Shown here in pieces: positions 26,581 to 39,624 of a stretch of DNA of 64,000 nucleotides. Positions within the stretch are counted from its first letter, which is position 1. Every line of letters starts with the position of its first letter. A program made the translations under genes and the position numbers. Source of the DNA: Dermacoccus nishinomiyaensis (GTDB lineage Bacteria > Actinomycetota > Actinomycetes > Actinomycetales > Dermatophilaceae); assembly GCF_900447535.1 (NCBI RefSeq), contig NZ_UFXX01000001.1, positions 372,001 to 436,000 of the forward strand. The letters are read 5' to 3'. The notes under the pieces are model-generated. The model was given only the letters and a program-made list of their open reading frames with translations, had not been told where the DNA came from and did not search any database.

Positions 26581-27285
26581 GCGCAGCTGCCTCCGGGGGC
26601 CCTTCGAGCGCGGTCATGACGTGAACGCATCGAAAGCCCAGCGCGGCTTTGCGCGCGAGGATGGCGGTGTTCGTCTCGGCGCAGTAGGTTTGGACCCATT
26701 GCGTCGCGCTCGCCTGCGGAAGTGACTGCAGGTGCTCGAGATTGACGACCTTGAGCGCCCGCGCGACGCCCGCACCACGGCAGGAGCGGTCGACGAGCGT
26801 GTCGTCCTGCAACGCGATCTGCGGGGCGTCGCTCGCCAGCAGGATCTGCGTGTACCCGGCCGGCCGCCGAGCCAGGCGAGGGTGCGCACGAGGAGATACC
26901 CCTCCTCGACGTGACGCTCGTCCTCGCGGCGGCGGGCGTCGCCGTCACGCTTGCCGGGGCGGGTCAGGCCGCCGAGCGGGACGTCGTCGGCCATCTGAGC
27001 GGCCAGCGCGTCCCAGTGCGGCGCGAGGTCGGCGGCGGGGGAGCCCGACGAACGAGGTGAACGTCAGGCGTTCGCTGATGGCGCGTTCGGCGCGCAGCGC
27101 GGCGTGTCGACCGGCAGCGCGCGCAGCAGCCGTTCCTCGCGGGTGGCGCGCCTCGAGGCCGTGAGCCTCGGCGAACCGGACGCCGCCGTCGTCGTACATT
27201 TCGCACTGCAGCGTGACGTCGGGGCCCAGCACGTCGAGCACCGCCGCGGCGAGGGCCGAACCGAAACCGCGTCGTCGGGTGACGT
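26567..27285 (-). pseudogene. Remnant of a GNAT N-acetyltransferase, frameshifted and 5'-truncated
   Basis: Read on the minus strand, pieces of one GNAT protein appear in successive frames. RRRGFGSALAAAVL (acetyl-CoA motif A, 27250-27285) comes first, then REERLLRALPVDT, SERLTFTSFVG, LAPHWDALAAQMADD, EEGYLLVRTLAWLGG, and finally GYTQILLASDAPQIAL with CAETNTAILARKALGF-like text to 26567. At least four frame changes are needed, near 27165, 27130, 27045 and 26868. The part before motif A is missing, cut where the pseudogene on the other strand begins. The 3' end overlaps the TOPRIM gene by 14 bp. Confidence 0.75.
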
Positions 27286-27958
27286 GGGCGTCGTGCGCGC
27301 CGCGGGCGACGTGCCCGTCATGGTCGACAACACGTTCGCCACGCCCGTGCTGCAGCAGCCGCTCGCGCTCGGTGCGACGTTGAGCGTGCATTCGGCGACG
27401 AAGTTCATGGGTGGTCACGGCGACCTCATGGGCGGCGTCGTCGCGTGTGACGAGGCGTGGGCGTCGCGGCTGCGTCAGGTGCGCGCCATCACGGGGGCGC
27501 TGTTGTCGCCCTCGAACGCGTACGGGTTGCACCGTGGGCTGCAGACGCTGCCGATTCGGGTCAAGGCGCAGCAGGAAGGCGCGCGCGCCGTCGCCGAGTG
27601 GCTGCTGACGCGCGGCGAGGTGGACGCCGTCATGTGGCCGGGGTTGCCGCAGTTCGACGCCGACGGCGTCGCGGCCCGTCAGATGGCCGGGCCCGGTTCG
27701 GTGCTCGCGTTCGGCATGGCCGGCGGTTTTGATGCGGCCGCCGCCGTGACGTCGGCCTGCCGCGTCATCGTGCACGCCGTCTCGCTCGGGGGAGTCGACA
27801 CGCTCATGCAGCACCCGGCAGCCCTGACGCACCGTCCCGTGGAGGGGGACGCGAAGCCGTCACAGTCGGTGCTGCGCCTGTCCGTGGGCCTCGAAGACCC
27901 CGCCGACCTCATCGCCGACCTCAGCCAGGCCTTCGACGCGGTGCAGCAGCGCGGTTGA
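27284..27958 (+). pseudogene. 3' half of a trans-sulfuration PLP enzyme (MetB/CGL type), 5'-truncated
   Basis: About 225 residues of a Cys/Met-metabolism PLP-dependent enzyme are intact. They begin at AAGDVPVMVDNTFATPVLQQPL, include SVHSATKF with the PLP lysine, and continue through GALLSPSNAYGLHRGLQT to SVGLEDPADLI and the stop. The family is usually about 380-400 residues, so the N-terminal substrate and cofactor half is gone. The open frame continues upstream to an ATG at 27104, but that part is only the antisense of the GNAT remnant. A gene caller would produce a chimeric protein of about 284 residues. Confidence 0.78.
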
Positions 27959-27978
27959 GCGTGTATCGCTGGGCTACC

Positions 27979-28011
27979 GGTGGCGGTCACCGCGCTGCGG
28001 TGGCCGCCACC
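27979..28011. terminator. Long hairpin between pseudogene and HipB-like gene
   Basis: A 15-bp stem with one non-Watson-Crick pair, GGTGGCGGTCACCGC (27979-27993) and GCGGTGGCCGCCACC (27997-28011), with a 3-nt loop. It lies 21 bp after the PLP-enzyme stop and can serve both converging transcripts. Confidence 0.6.
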
Positions 28012-28086
28012 GTCCGGGCCGGATGACGCGTGACGCGGCTCAGGTCCTGCACACGCCTGGCGTCAAACCCGATCTCGTCGAGGTCT

Positions 28087-28341
28087 TCAGCGGCACCCAG
28101 CGCCGCCGTCTGCGCGCGATCTGCGCGCGGCCTCATGCGCCGACGCCCCGCGGGGTTCAGCACGCAGCTCCAGACCCAGCGCGTCGAGGACGGCCGTGAG
28201 CTTGTCGAGTCGCACCGTGGCCTTGTTCTGCTCGAGCGAGCGGACGAAGCGTCCGGAGACATCAGCCAGTTCGGCCAGCTCGATCTGGCCGAGGCCGAGG
28301 CTGCGCCGCCTCGTTCGCACGTCCTGACCAGGCTCATGCAC
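28087..28341 (-). CDS. HipB/Y4mF-like XRE family regulator
   Basis: An 84-residue helix-turn-helix protein. VRTRRRSLGLGQIELAELADVS, RFVRSLEQNKATVRLDKL and TAVLDALGLELRAEPRG make a complete Cro/CI-like fold of the HipB antitoxin type, with the family's typical length. No hipA follows in the 128 bp to the next gene, so it is an orphan. The start is GTG at 28341, although GTG at 28320 would also preserve the domain. Four palindromes at 28349-28510 lie immediately upstream and are candidate autoregulatory operators. It sits in a small region of decayed genes. Confidence 0.78.
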   Translation of the reverse strand: MHEPGQDVRTRRRSLGLGQIELAELADVSGRFVRSLEQNKATVRLDKLTAVLDALGLELRAEPRGASAHEAARRSRADGGAGCR

Positions 28342-28348
28342 CCTTCAT

Positions 28349-28510
28349 CGGAACGATCGTGCCGTCAGAGCACTCGTCCTAGGCCGATTCGACCCGCGGC
28401 ACGATCGTTCCGCTTTGGGGTTGCACACACTGCTCGCGCCAACACCGGCACGATCGTCCGACGAGGACCCCTGCTGCCGTCGTCGCGAGAAACTCGGCAC
28501 GATCATGCCG
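28349..28510. repeat. Four regularly spaced 15-16 bp palindromes (candidate HipB operators)
   Basis: Copies: CGGAACGATCGTGCCG (28349-28364), CGGCACGATCGTTCCG (28397-28412), CGGCACGATCGTCCG (28446-28460) and CGGCACGATCATGCCG (28495-28510). Consensus CGGCACGATCGTGCCG is a perfect palindrome. Start-to-start distances are 48, 49 and 49 bp, and the intervals (32-34 bp) share no sequence. The first copy is 8 bp upstream of the HipB-like start and the last is 27 bp from the PAC2 stop. Confidence 0.8.
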
Positions 28511-28536
28511 CTCACGCCAGCCGTTCCGACGGCCCG

Positions 28537-29415
28537 TCAGACCGTGTCGCCCCCAGGGCCCTGCTCCCCGCGGCGGCTGTCGCCGTCCCGCCGGCGCAGG
28601 AACTGCTCGAACTGTTCGGCGATCGCATCGCCGGAGGCCTCGGGCAGTTCGGTGACGTCCATCGAGTGCTCGAGCGTGTCGACGTAGGAGGTCATGTCGC
28701 CGTCCTGCGCGACGAGTTCGCTGACGCCACGCTCCCAGGCCCGCGCCTGCTCCTCGAGATCGCCCTCGGGCAGCGCGACGTCGAGCAGTCTCGACAACCC
28801 CTGCACCATCGTCCACGTCACCTTCGGCTGCGGGCTGCCCAGCGCGTACTGCGGCATGACGACCCACTGCGCGATCGTCGTCACATCCGAGCGCCCGAGC
28901 GCATCGATGAGAATGCCGACGATGCCCGCCGGGCCGACGTACGTCGGCGTCTTCGCGTCATACGCCTCACGCGTCGCCGGCTGCGGCGACGTCAGCGTGA
29001 CAGGCAGCGGCCGCGTGTGCGGCGTGTCCCCACCGAGCGCACCGCACACCACGACGCGCGCCGGCTCGCTCGCATGGATGGCGTCGAGCAGTTCGGCGAG
29101 AAACGCCTTCCACCGGAACGACGGCTCGATGCCCTTGACGATGAGCACGTCGCCCACGGCGTCGAGTCGCGTGTGGAAGATCTCCGTCGTGCGCCAGATG
29201 ACGCGGCGCTCGCCGTCGACGACGTCGATGCGCGGTTGGTTGACCTGGAAGTCGTAGTAGTCCTCCGGGTCGACGTCGGCCCACAGGCGCGCGCCGGTGG
29301 CCTTGACGAGGTGATCCATCGCGTCGAACGCGGCGCCGGTGACGTCGTTCCAGCCCTGGAAGGCGACGAGGACGGTCGGTGGGGTCGACGTGGTGAGGTC
29401 GAAGTGACGACGCAC
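28537..29415 (-). CDS. PAC2 family (proteasome assembly chaperone-like) protein
   Basis: A 292-residue protein of the PAC2/DUF75 family common in actinobacteria. It begins VRRHFDLTTSTPPTVLVAFQGWNDVTGAA and contains TEIFHTRLDAVGDVLIVKGIEPSFRW and the VVCGALGGDTPHTRP block. The last 60 residues are helical with basic and acidic stretches. GTG at 29415 is chosen because AAGGAGA lies at the right distance upstream and longer starts would give an unrelated Arg-rich extension. Despite the name, no proteasome genes were found in this window. The bacterial function is unknown. Confidence 0.88.
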   Translation of the reverse strand: MRRHFDLTTSTPPTVLVAFQGWNDVTGAAFDAMDHLVKATGARLWADVDPEDYYDFQVNQPRIDVVDGERRVIWRTTEIFHTRLDAVGDVLIVKGIEPSFRWKAFLAELLDAIHASEPARVVVCGALGGDTPHTRPLPVTLTSPQPATREAYDAKTPTYVGPAGIVGILIDALGRSDVTTIAQWVVMPQYALGSPQPKVTWTMVQGLSRLLDVALPEGDLEEQARAWERGVSELVAQDGDMTSYVDTLEHSMDVTELPEASGDAIAEQFEQFLRRRDGDSRRGEQGPGGDTV

Positions 29416-29579
29416 AGCGTGTCTCCTTCTGCAGGTCGTGAGAGTGGATCGGGCGCGCGGCGACGATGCGGCGAGGGCCTGACATTCCAGTATGCGGCCA
29501 ACGGCGTGCACGCTCCAAGGCGGGGCGACGCCGCTCGATAGCATGATGCGACATCCACCCGCCCTCGAAGGGACGTCAC

Positions 29580-33368
<3,789 letters not shown>

Positions 33369-33371
33369 CGC

Positions 33372-34124
33372 GTGAACCCGACGCCGCACCTGAACCATCT
33401 CGACGCCCGCCTCGACGCGCTCGACTCATCGGCGTCCTCGCGCGCGGCGCATGGTTCGCATGCCCCCCGCGCGATCCTGTGGGACATGGATGGCACCGTC
33501 ATCGACACCGAGCCGTACTGGATGGAGGCCGAGCGCGGCCTGATCGAGTCGTACGGGGCGTCGTGGAGCGAGGAGCAGGCGTTCCAGCTCGTCGGCAACG
33601 CGCTGCCCGTCACGGGTCGGATGATCAAGGATCAGACGGGTATTCCGTTGACGCCGGACGAGATCGTCGACATCCTGCTCGAGCAGGTCATCGAGAAGCT
33701 GAAGCAGCACGTGCCGTGGCGCCCCGGCGCGCAGGAGCTGCTGCTCGCCGCCCACGAGGCGGGGATGCCGTGCGCGCTCGTCACGATGTCGTACGAGTCG
33801 TTCGCGCGGGTGCTCGTCGACGCGCTGCCGGCCGGGACGTTCGAGGTCGTCGTCACCGGTGACATGGTGAGCGCGGGCAAACCGGACCCGGAGGCGTACG
33901 TGCGGGCCGCGGCAGAGCTGGGCCTGCGCCCGGATCAGTGCGTCGCGATCGAGGATTCGGCGACGGGCGTGCGCTCGGCCGTCGCGGCCGGCGTCCCCAC
34001 GCTCGCCGTGCCGCATCTCGTCGAGATTCCGCAGCTCGACGGTCTCGTCGTCGTCCCCGACCTCGCCGCCGTCAGCCTCGACGACCTGCCGCGTCTGGCG
34101 GAGCAAGCTCGCGCGACGCGCTGA
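33372..34124 (+). CDS. HAD family hydrolase (phosphoglucomutase-like)
   Basis: A 250-residue HAD phosphatase of subfamily IA. Motif I is LWDMDGTVIDTEP (near residues 38-50), motif II is CALVTMS, and motifs III and IV lie in SAGKPDPEAY and CVAIEDSATGVRSAVAAG. The cap domain is helical (about 55-110). The substrate is not predictable. GTG at 33372 begins 3 bp after the metH stop, so it is in the metH operon, where it may repair or recycle a phosphorylated metabolite (speculative). Confidence 0.88.
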   Translation: MNPTPHLNHLDARLDALDSSASSRAAHGSHAPRAILWDMDGTVIDTEPYWMEAERGLIESYGASWSEEQAFQLVGNALPVTGRMIKDQTGIPLTPDEIVDILLEQVIEKLKQHVPWRPGAQELLLAAHEAGMPCALVTMSYESFARVLVDALPAGTFEVVVTGDMVSAGKPDPEAYVRAAAELGLRPDQCVAIEDSATGVRSAVAAGVPTLAVPHLVEIPQLDGLVVVPDLAAVSLDDLPRLAEQARATR

Positions 34125-34156
34125 TGCTCGAGCCGGCCCGGCAGGCGGTGGCACAG

Positions 34157-34222
34157 GCGAATGTGACCGAAAATCGCAGATGGGTACGCCGTTCGCGAAT
34201 GTCGATGTAGATCGCAGATGGG
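34157..34222 (+). repeat. Intergenic repeat, two tandem units (site A)
   Basis: Two direct copies of GCGAATGT-N8-ATCGCAGATGGG at 34157-34184 and 34195-34222 (period 38 bp). The first copy, extended to 34188 by GTACG (30 nt from 34159), recurs in inverted orientation at 38582-38610. Confidence 0.7.
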
Positions 34223-34236
34223 GCGGAGACAAGAGT

Positions 34237-34274
34237 CGGTGAGGGGCGGAGTCGAGTTGCTCCACCCCTCACCG
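34237..34274. terminator. Terminator between convergent HAD and thiC genes
   Basis: CGGTGAGGGG (34237-34246) pairs perfectly with CCCCTCACCG (34265-34274). An inner GGAG/CTCC extends the stem after one mismatch. Confidence 0.65.
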
Positions 34275-34285
34275 TTGCGAACCCG

Positions 34286-36448
<2,163 letters not shown>

Positions 36449-37159
36449 TCAGCGGCGCAACATCTCTTCCATCGTCGGCACCGCGACGAACGGATCGCGC
36501 GCCCGATTGCGCGTCTCGGCAAGCGTACGAACCGATTTCGACGATGTTCTCGGCGCTTCCCCATCCTTGGACACGCGCGCGTCAGAACCGCCGTTCACCG
36601 CCACGTCTGCTGCGCCGAGCACGCGCTGCAGTTGTTGCGTCAACTCACCGGCGGCCTCGCTCGCCCGCGCTTCCAGGCCTCGCCCGGCCCAGTCGTCGGG
36701 CGCTGCGTAGACCGCCGTCGGCATGACGAGCGCCTTCATGTACGCGAACAGCGGTCGCAAGGCGGTGTCCGTCACCAGTGAGTGTCGGGCGGAACCGCCC
36801 GTCGCGCCGACGATGACGGGCACGCCGCTCAGCACGCCGCCTGCAGTCGCGTCCCAGAACGACTTGAACAAGCCCGTGAAGCTCGCCTTGTACGTCGGCG
36901 TCACCGCGACCACGGCGTCGGCCGCGCCCAGCACCTCGTAGGCGTCCGCGAGCGCCGGGGGAGCGAACCCCGTCAACGACGCCGTCGTGATGTCGTGCGC
37001 CAGCGCCCGCAGGTCGATCCGCTCGACGACGACCTCGCCGCCCTGCTTCCGCGCACTCTCGACAACCGCGTCGCTCAGCAGCTGGGCGAGACGATGCGTC
37101 GACGATTCCTCACTCAGCCCGCCGCTGATCACGGCGAGGCGTGCCGTCCAGTTCGTCAT
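36449..37159 (-). CDS. FMN reductase, CE1759 type (partner of the luciferase-like monooxygenase)
   Basis: A 236-residue flavodoxin-fold NAD(P)H-dependent FMN reductase. The N-terminal ISGGLSEESSTHRLAQLL phosphate loop binds FMN, followed by VVAVTPTYKASFTGLFKSFWDA and PVIVGATGGSARHSL. The C-terminal 50 residues are polar and may be disordered. It probably supplies reduced FMN to the LLM monooxygenase encoded 103 bp upstream on the same strand. The start ATG at 37159 has AAGGAGA upstream. A strong terminator lies downstream. Confidence 0.88.
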   Translation of the reverse strand: MTNWTARLAVISGGLSEESSTHRLAQLLSDAVVESARKQGGEVVVERIDLRALAHDITTASLTGFAPPALADAYEVLGAADAVVAVTPTYKASFTGLFKSFWDATAGGVLSGVPVIVGATGGSARHSLVTDTALRPLFAYMKALVMPTAVYAAPDDWAGRGLEARASEAAGELTQQLQRVLGAADVAVNGGSDARVSKDGEAPRTSSKSVRTLAETRNRARDPFVAVPTMEEMLRR

Positions 37160-37224
37160 CGTGTTCTCCTTCGTCTCGTTGCTCTGAGTTTGGGCCGAAC
37201 GTGGCCGCCGGCGTCGCCCGCCGG

Positions 37225-37256
37225 GCCCGGTCAGCCGAGTTGTCGGCGAACCGGGC
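37225..37256 (-). terminator. Hairpin between LLM and FMN reductase genes
   Basis: GCCCGGT (37225-37231) pairs with ACCGGGC (37250-37256), extended by GCCG/CGGC after an internal bulge. It lies immediately downstream of the monooxygenase stop, so the reductase may be only partly read through. Confidence 0.5.
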
Positions 37257-37262
37257 TGATGC

Positions 37263-38453
37263 TCAACGGTCTTCGGCGCGCGTTCCCGTCACGTTGTCGG
37301 TCTTCGGAACGCGCGGCACACCTGTCTCGACACTGCCCATCTGACCGGCGTCAGCCGAGGGCGTGTCGGTCGCCTGGGCAGCGCGCGCAGCGAGCAGGCT
37401 GGCATGCGTCGGGGCGTCAGGTACGCCGGCGGCGCGTCGGACGTCCATCTCGGCGCGCAGCTGCGGCACGACCTTCGTGCCGAGCAGCTCGATCTGGTGC
37501 ATGACCTCGGCGTGCGGCAACCCGGCGTGGTCGATGAGGAACAGCTGACGCTGGTAGTCACCGACGTAGTCGCGGAAGCCGAGCGTGGCCTCGACGACCT
37601 CGTCCGGCGTGCCGACCGTCAGCGGCGTCTGACGCGTGTAGTCCTCCAACGAACCTGCCCCGCCGTAGACCGGCGCGTGATCGAAGTAGGGGCGGAACGT
37701 CTCCATCGCCTTCGCCTTCGACTCGGCCATGAACACCTGCCCACCGAGGCCGACGATCGCGTCCTGCGCCCGGCCGTGACCGTAGTGCTCGAAGCGCTCC
37801 CGGTAGAACTGCACCATCTGCGCAGCGTGCTGCGGCGGCCAGAAGATGTGGTTGTGGAAGAAACCGTCACCGTAGTAGGCGGCCTGCTCCGCGATCTCGG
37901 GGCTGCGGATCGAGCCGTGCCAGACGAACGGCGCGATGTCGTCGAGCGGGCGCGGGGTCGAGGTGAAACCCTGCAGCGGTGTGCGGAACTTGCCCTCCCA
38001 CGTCACGTTCTCTTCGTTCCACAGGCGGCGCAGCAGCGCGTAGTTCTCGATGGCGAGCGGGATGCCGTCGCGGATGTCCTTGCCGAACCACGGGTAGACG
38101 GGGCCCGTGTTGCCGCGCCCCAGCATGAGGTCGACGCGGCCGCCGGCGAGGTGCTGCGCGTAGGCGTAGTCCTCGGCGATGCGCACCGGGTCCGTCGTCG
38201 TGATGAGCGTCGTCGACGTCGACAGGATGATGTTCTTCGTCACCACCGCCAGGTTCGCCATCAGCACGGCCGGGTTGGCCGGTGCGACGAACGGCGGGTT
38301 GTGGTGCTGGCCGGTGGCGAAGACGTCGAGGCCCACCTCGTCGGCGAGCTTCGCCATCTCGACGGTGTTCGCGATGCGCTCGTGCTCGCTGACGGTGCGC
38401 CCTGTCGTCGGGTTCGTCGTGACGTCACCGACGGTGAAGATGCCGAACTGCAT
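37263..38453 (-). CDS. LLM class flavin-dependent oxidoreductase, CE1758 type
   Basis: A 396-residue bacterial-luciferase-like monooxygenase. Recognisable blocks are FGIFTVGDV at the N-terminus, GLDVFATGQHHNPPF near residues 45-59, LSTSTTLITTTDPVRIAEDYA, and the flavin-binding GRVDLMLGRGNTGPVY. The C-terminal 55 residues after the barrel are Ala/Ser-rich and probably disordered. It works with the FMN reductase that follows in the same orientation; substrates of this clade are not established. ATG at 38453 has GGGAGG upstream. The promoter carries a palindrome at 38482-38501. Confidence 0.9.
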   Translation of the reverse strand: MQFGIFTVGDVTTNPTTGRTVSEHERIANTVEMAKLADEVGLDVFATGQHHNPPFVAPANPAVLMANLAVVTKNIILSTSTTLITTTDPVRIAEDYAYAQHLAGGRVDLMLGRGNTGPVYPWFGKDIRDGIPLAIENYALLRRLWNEENVTWEGKFRTPLQGFTSTPRPLDDIAPFVWHGSIRSPEIAEQAAYYGDGFFHNHIFWPPQHAAQMVQFYRERFEHYGHGRAQDAIVGLGGQVFMAESKAKAMETFRPYFDHAPVYGGAGSLEDYTRQTPLTVGTPDEVVEATLGFRDYVGDYQRQLFLIDHAGLPHAEVMHQIELLGTKVVPQLRAEMDVRRAAGVPDAPTHASLLAARAAQATDTPSADAGQMGSVETGVPRVPKTDNVTGTRAEDR

Positions 38454-38481
38454 GAGGGCCTCCCTTGGTCCATGCATTCAT

Positions 38482-38501
38482 GTAGTTGAAACTGAAACTA
38501 C
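38482..38501. promoter_or_regulatory. Candidate MarR/TetR-type operator of the LLM operon
   Basis: GTAGTT-N8-AACTAC is a 20-bp inverted repeat in an AT-rich patch, 29 bp upstream of the monooxygenase start. It also contains a direct repeat GAAACT. The size and spacing match a dimeric MarR- or TetR-family binding site. No such regulator is encoded next to it. Confidence 0.5.
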
Positions 38502-38566
38502 TTGCGGAACGGGACGGCGCGGCCGGTTATTCCAGCTGCGCGCGCGGTGACCCTGGCCCTGCGCGG

Positions 38567-38610
38567 CCCAACTGCGATCCCCGTACCCATCTGCGATTTT
38601 CGTCACATTC
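38567..38610 (-). repeat. Intergenic repeat, inverted copy (site B)
   Basis: On the minus strand GAATGTGACGAAAATCGCAG continues to GATGGGTACG (38610 to 38582). It matches 34159-34188 except for one missing C, and is followed by a partial second unit GATCGCAGTTGGG (38579-38567). The site lies between the LLM promoter and the RecB-like gene's 3' end. Confidence 0.7.
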
Positions 38611-38745
38611 AATGGACGTTGGTGGATGAGCGGTCGTCGTCAGCCTCGCCGCGGGGGCGGGCGCAGTGCAGGAGGCGATAGATGCCCGCAACGCGTCACT
38701 CGGACGGTGGTTGCCGCTTCGACGACCGGCCCGAACGGTCATCCT

Positions 38746-39591
38746 TCAGTCGCCATCGACGTCTCCGAGGTCGCCGGTGGTGCGGGGATCGAGCGCGAGA
38801 CGCGCCGCGTGCTCGGGCAGCGGCGGGGGAGTGCCGCCCCATTCCGGGCAGAGCGCCTTGTGATCGCACCACGAGCACAAGCGCGACTTCCTGGGCCGCC
38901 AGTCACCCGTCCGAGCACAGCGCTCGATCGCGCGCCACAGCGCCTTGAGCTTGCGTTCGAGCGCGAGCAAGTCGGCCTCGTCGGGTTGATAACGCAAGAA
39001 CTGACTGTTGCCCAGGTAGACGAGTTGCAGCATGAGCGGCATGACGCCCCGCGTGCGCCAGATGACGAGCGCGTAGAACTTCATCTGGAACAACGCCTTG
39101 TTCTCGAAGAGCTCCGAGGGCGCCCGTCCCGTCTTGTAGTCGACGACGCGGATCTGCCCGCCGGGAGCGACGTCGAGGCGGTCGATGTACCCGCGCAGCG
39201 TGAGCCCGTCGAGGTCGGCCTCGACGTAGAGCTCGCGCTCGGCGGGTTCGAGGAACTGCGGGTTCTCCATCGCGAACCACTTCTCGACGAGCTTCTCCGC
39301 ATCACGCAGCCACGTCGCGAGATCGTGCGGTGTGCTGCCCGCGAGTTCGGCCAGCTCCGGTTCGTCGGTGAGCATGTCCTCCCAGGCATGGGGGACGAGC
39401 TCGAGCGCCCGCTCGAGCGTGCGGTTCGGGGCGTCGACGTCGAAGATGCGCTCGAGCACCGAATGGACGAGCGTCCCCCGCGACGCCGCCGCACTCGGCG
39501 ACTCCGGCAGCTTGTCGATGACGCGGAAGCGATAGAGCAGGGGACACTGCATGAAGTCGGAGGCGCGCGACGGAGACAACGAAGCGGGCAT
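38746..39591 (-). CDS. RecB family (PD-(D/E)XK) exonuclease
   Basis: A 281-residue nuclease of the Cas4/AddB-like group. The active-site motifs are RGYIDRLDV and VVDYKTGRAP. Four cysteines, Cys16 (MQCPLLYRF) and the cluster CSWCDHKALC near residues 243-252, match an iron-sulfur cluster site as in AddB and Cas4. There is no helicase domain and no CRISPR locus in this window, so a stand-alone DNA repair role is likeliest. ATG at 39591 has TAGACT (39598-39603) 6 nt upstream on its strand. It is divergent from the M50 protease. Confidence 0.9.
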   Translation of the reverse strand: MPASLSPSRASDFMQCPLLYRFRVIDKLPESPSAAASRGTLVHSVLERIFDVDAPNRTLERALELVPHAWEDMLTDEPELAELAGSTPHDLATWLRDAEKLVEKWFAMENPQFLEPAERELYVEADLDGLTLRGYIDRLDVAPGGQIRVVDYKTGRAPSELFENKALFQMKFYALVIWRTRGVMPLMLQLVYLGNSQFLRYQPDEADLLALERKLKALWRAIERCARTGDWRPRKSRLCSWCDHKALCPEWGGTPPPLPEHAARLALDPRTTGDLGDVDGD

Positions 39592-39624
39592 CCGAGAAGT
39601 CTAAGGCCCACATAGTCTTGGGGC
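39592..39624. promoter_or_regulatory. Divergent leaderless promoters of the RecB-like and M50 genes
   Basis: In 33 bp, TAGACT on the minus strand (39598-39603) lies 6 nt from the nuclease start, and TAGTCT on the plus strand (39613-39618) lies 6 nt from the protease start. Both fit leaderless initiation. Confidence 0.45.

Noticed and set aside
27104-27283. N-terminal coding extension of the PLP-enzyme frame
   Set aside because: The open frame continues, but on the opposite strand this stretch clearly encodes GNAT text, and the residues do not match the N-terminal half of trans-sulfuration enzymes.
27959-28086. A hipA gene or remnant downstream of the HipB-like gene
   Set aside because: Only 128 bp remain before the truncated PLP gene, occupied by a hairpin; no HipA motif is readable in any frame.
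28349-28510. CRISPR-like array (repeats with 32-34 bp intervals)
   Set aside because: Repeat units are only 15-16 bp and fully palindromic, there are four copies, no cas genes are nearby, and the position just before a HipB-like gene fits operators better.
29416-29579. Cobalamin riboswitch upstream of metH
   Set aside because: No B12-box-like sequence or extended aptamer is visible in the 164-bp gap.
38746-39591. Cas4 of a CRISPR system
   Set aside because: The nuclease has Cas4-like cysteines, but no cas1/cas2 or array is nearby and actinobacteria commonly carry a stand-alone RecB-like gene of this type.
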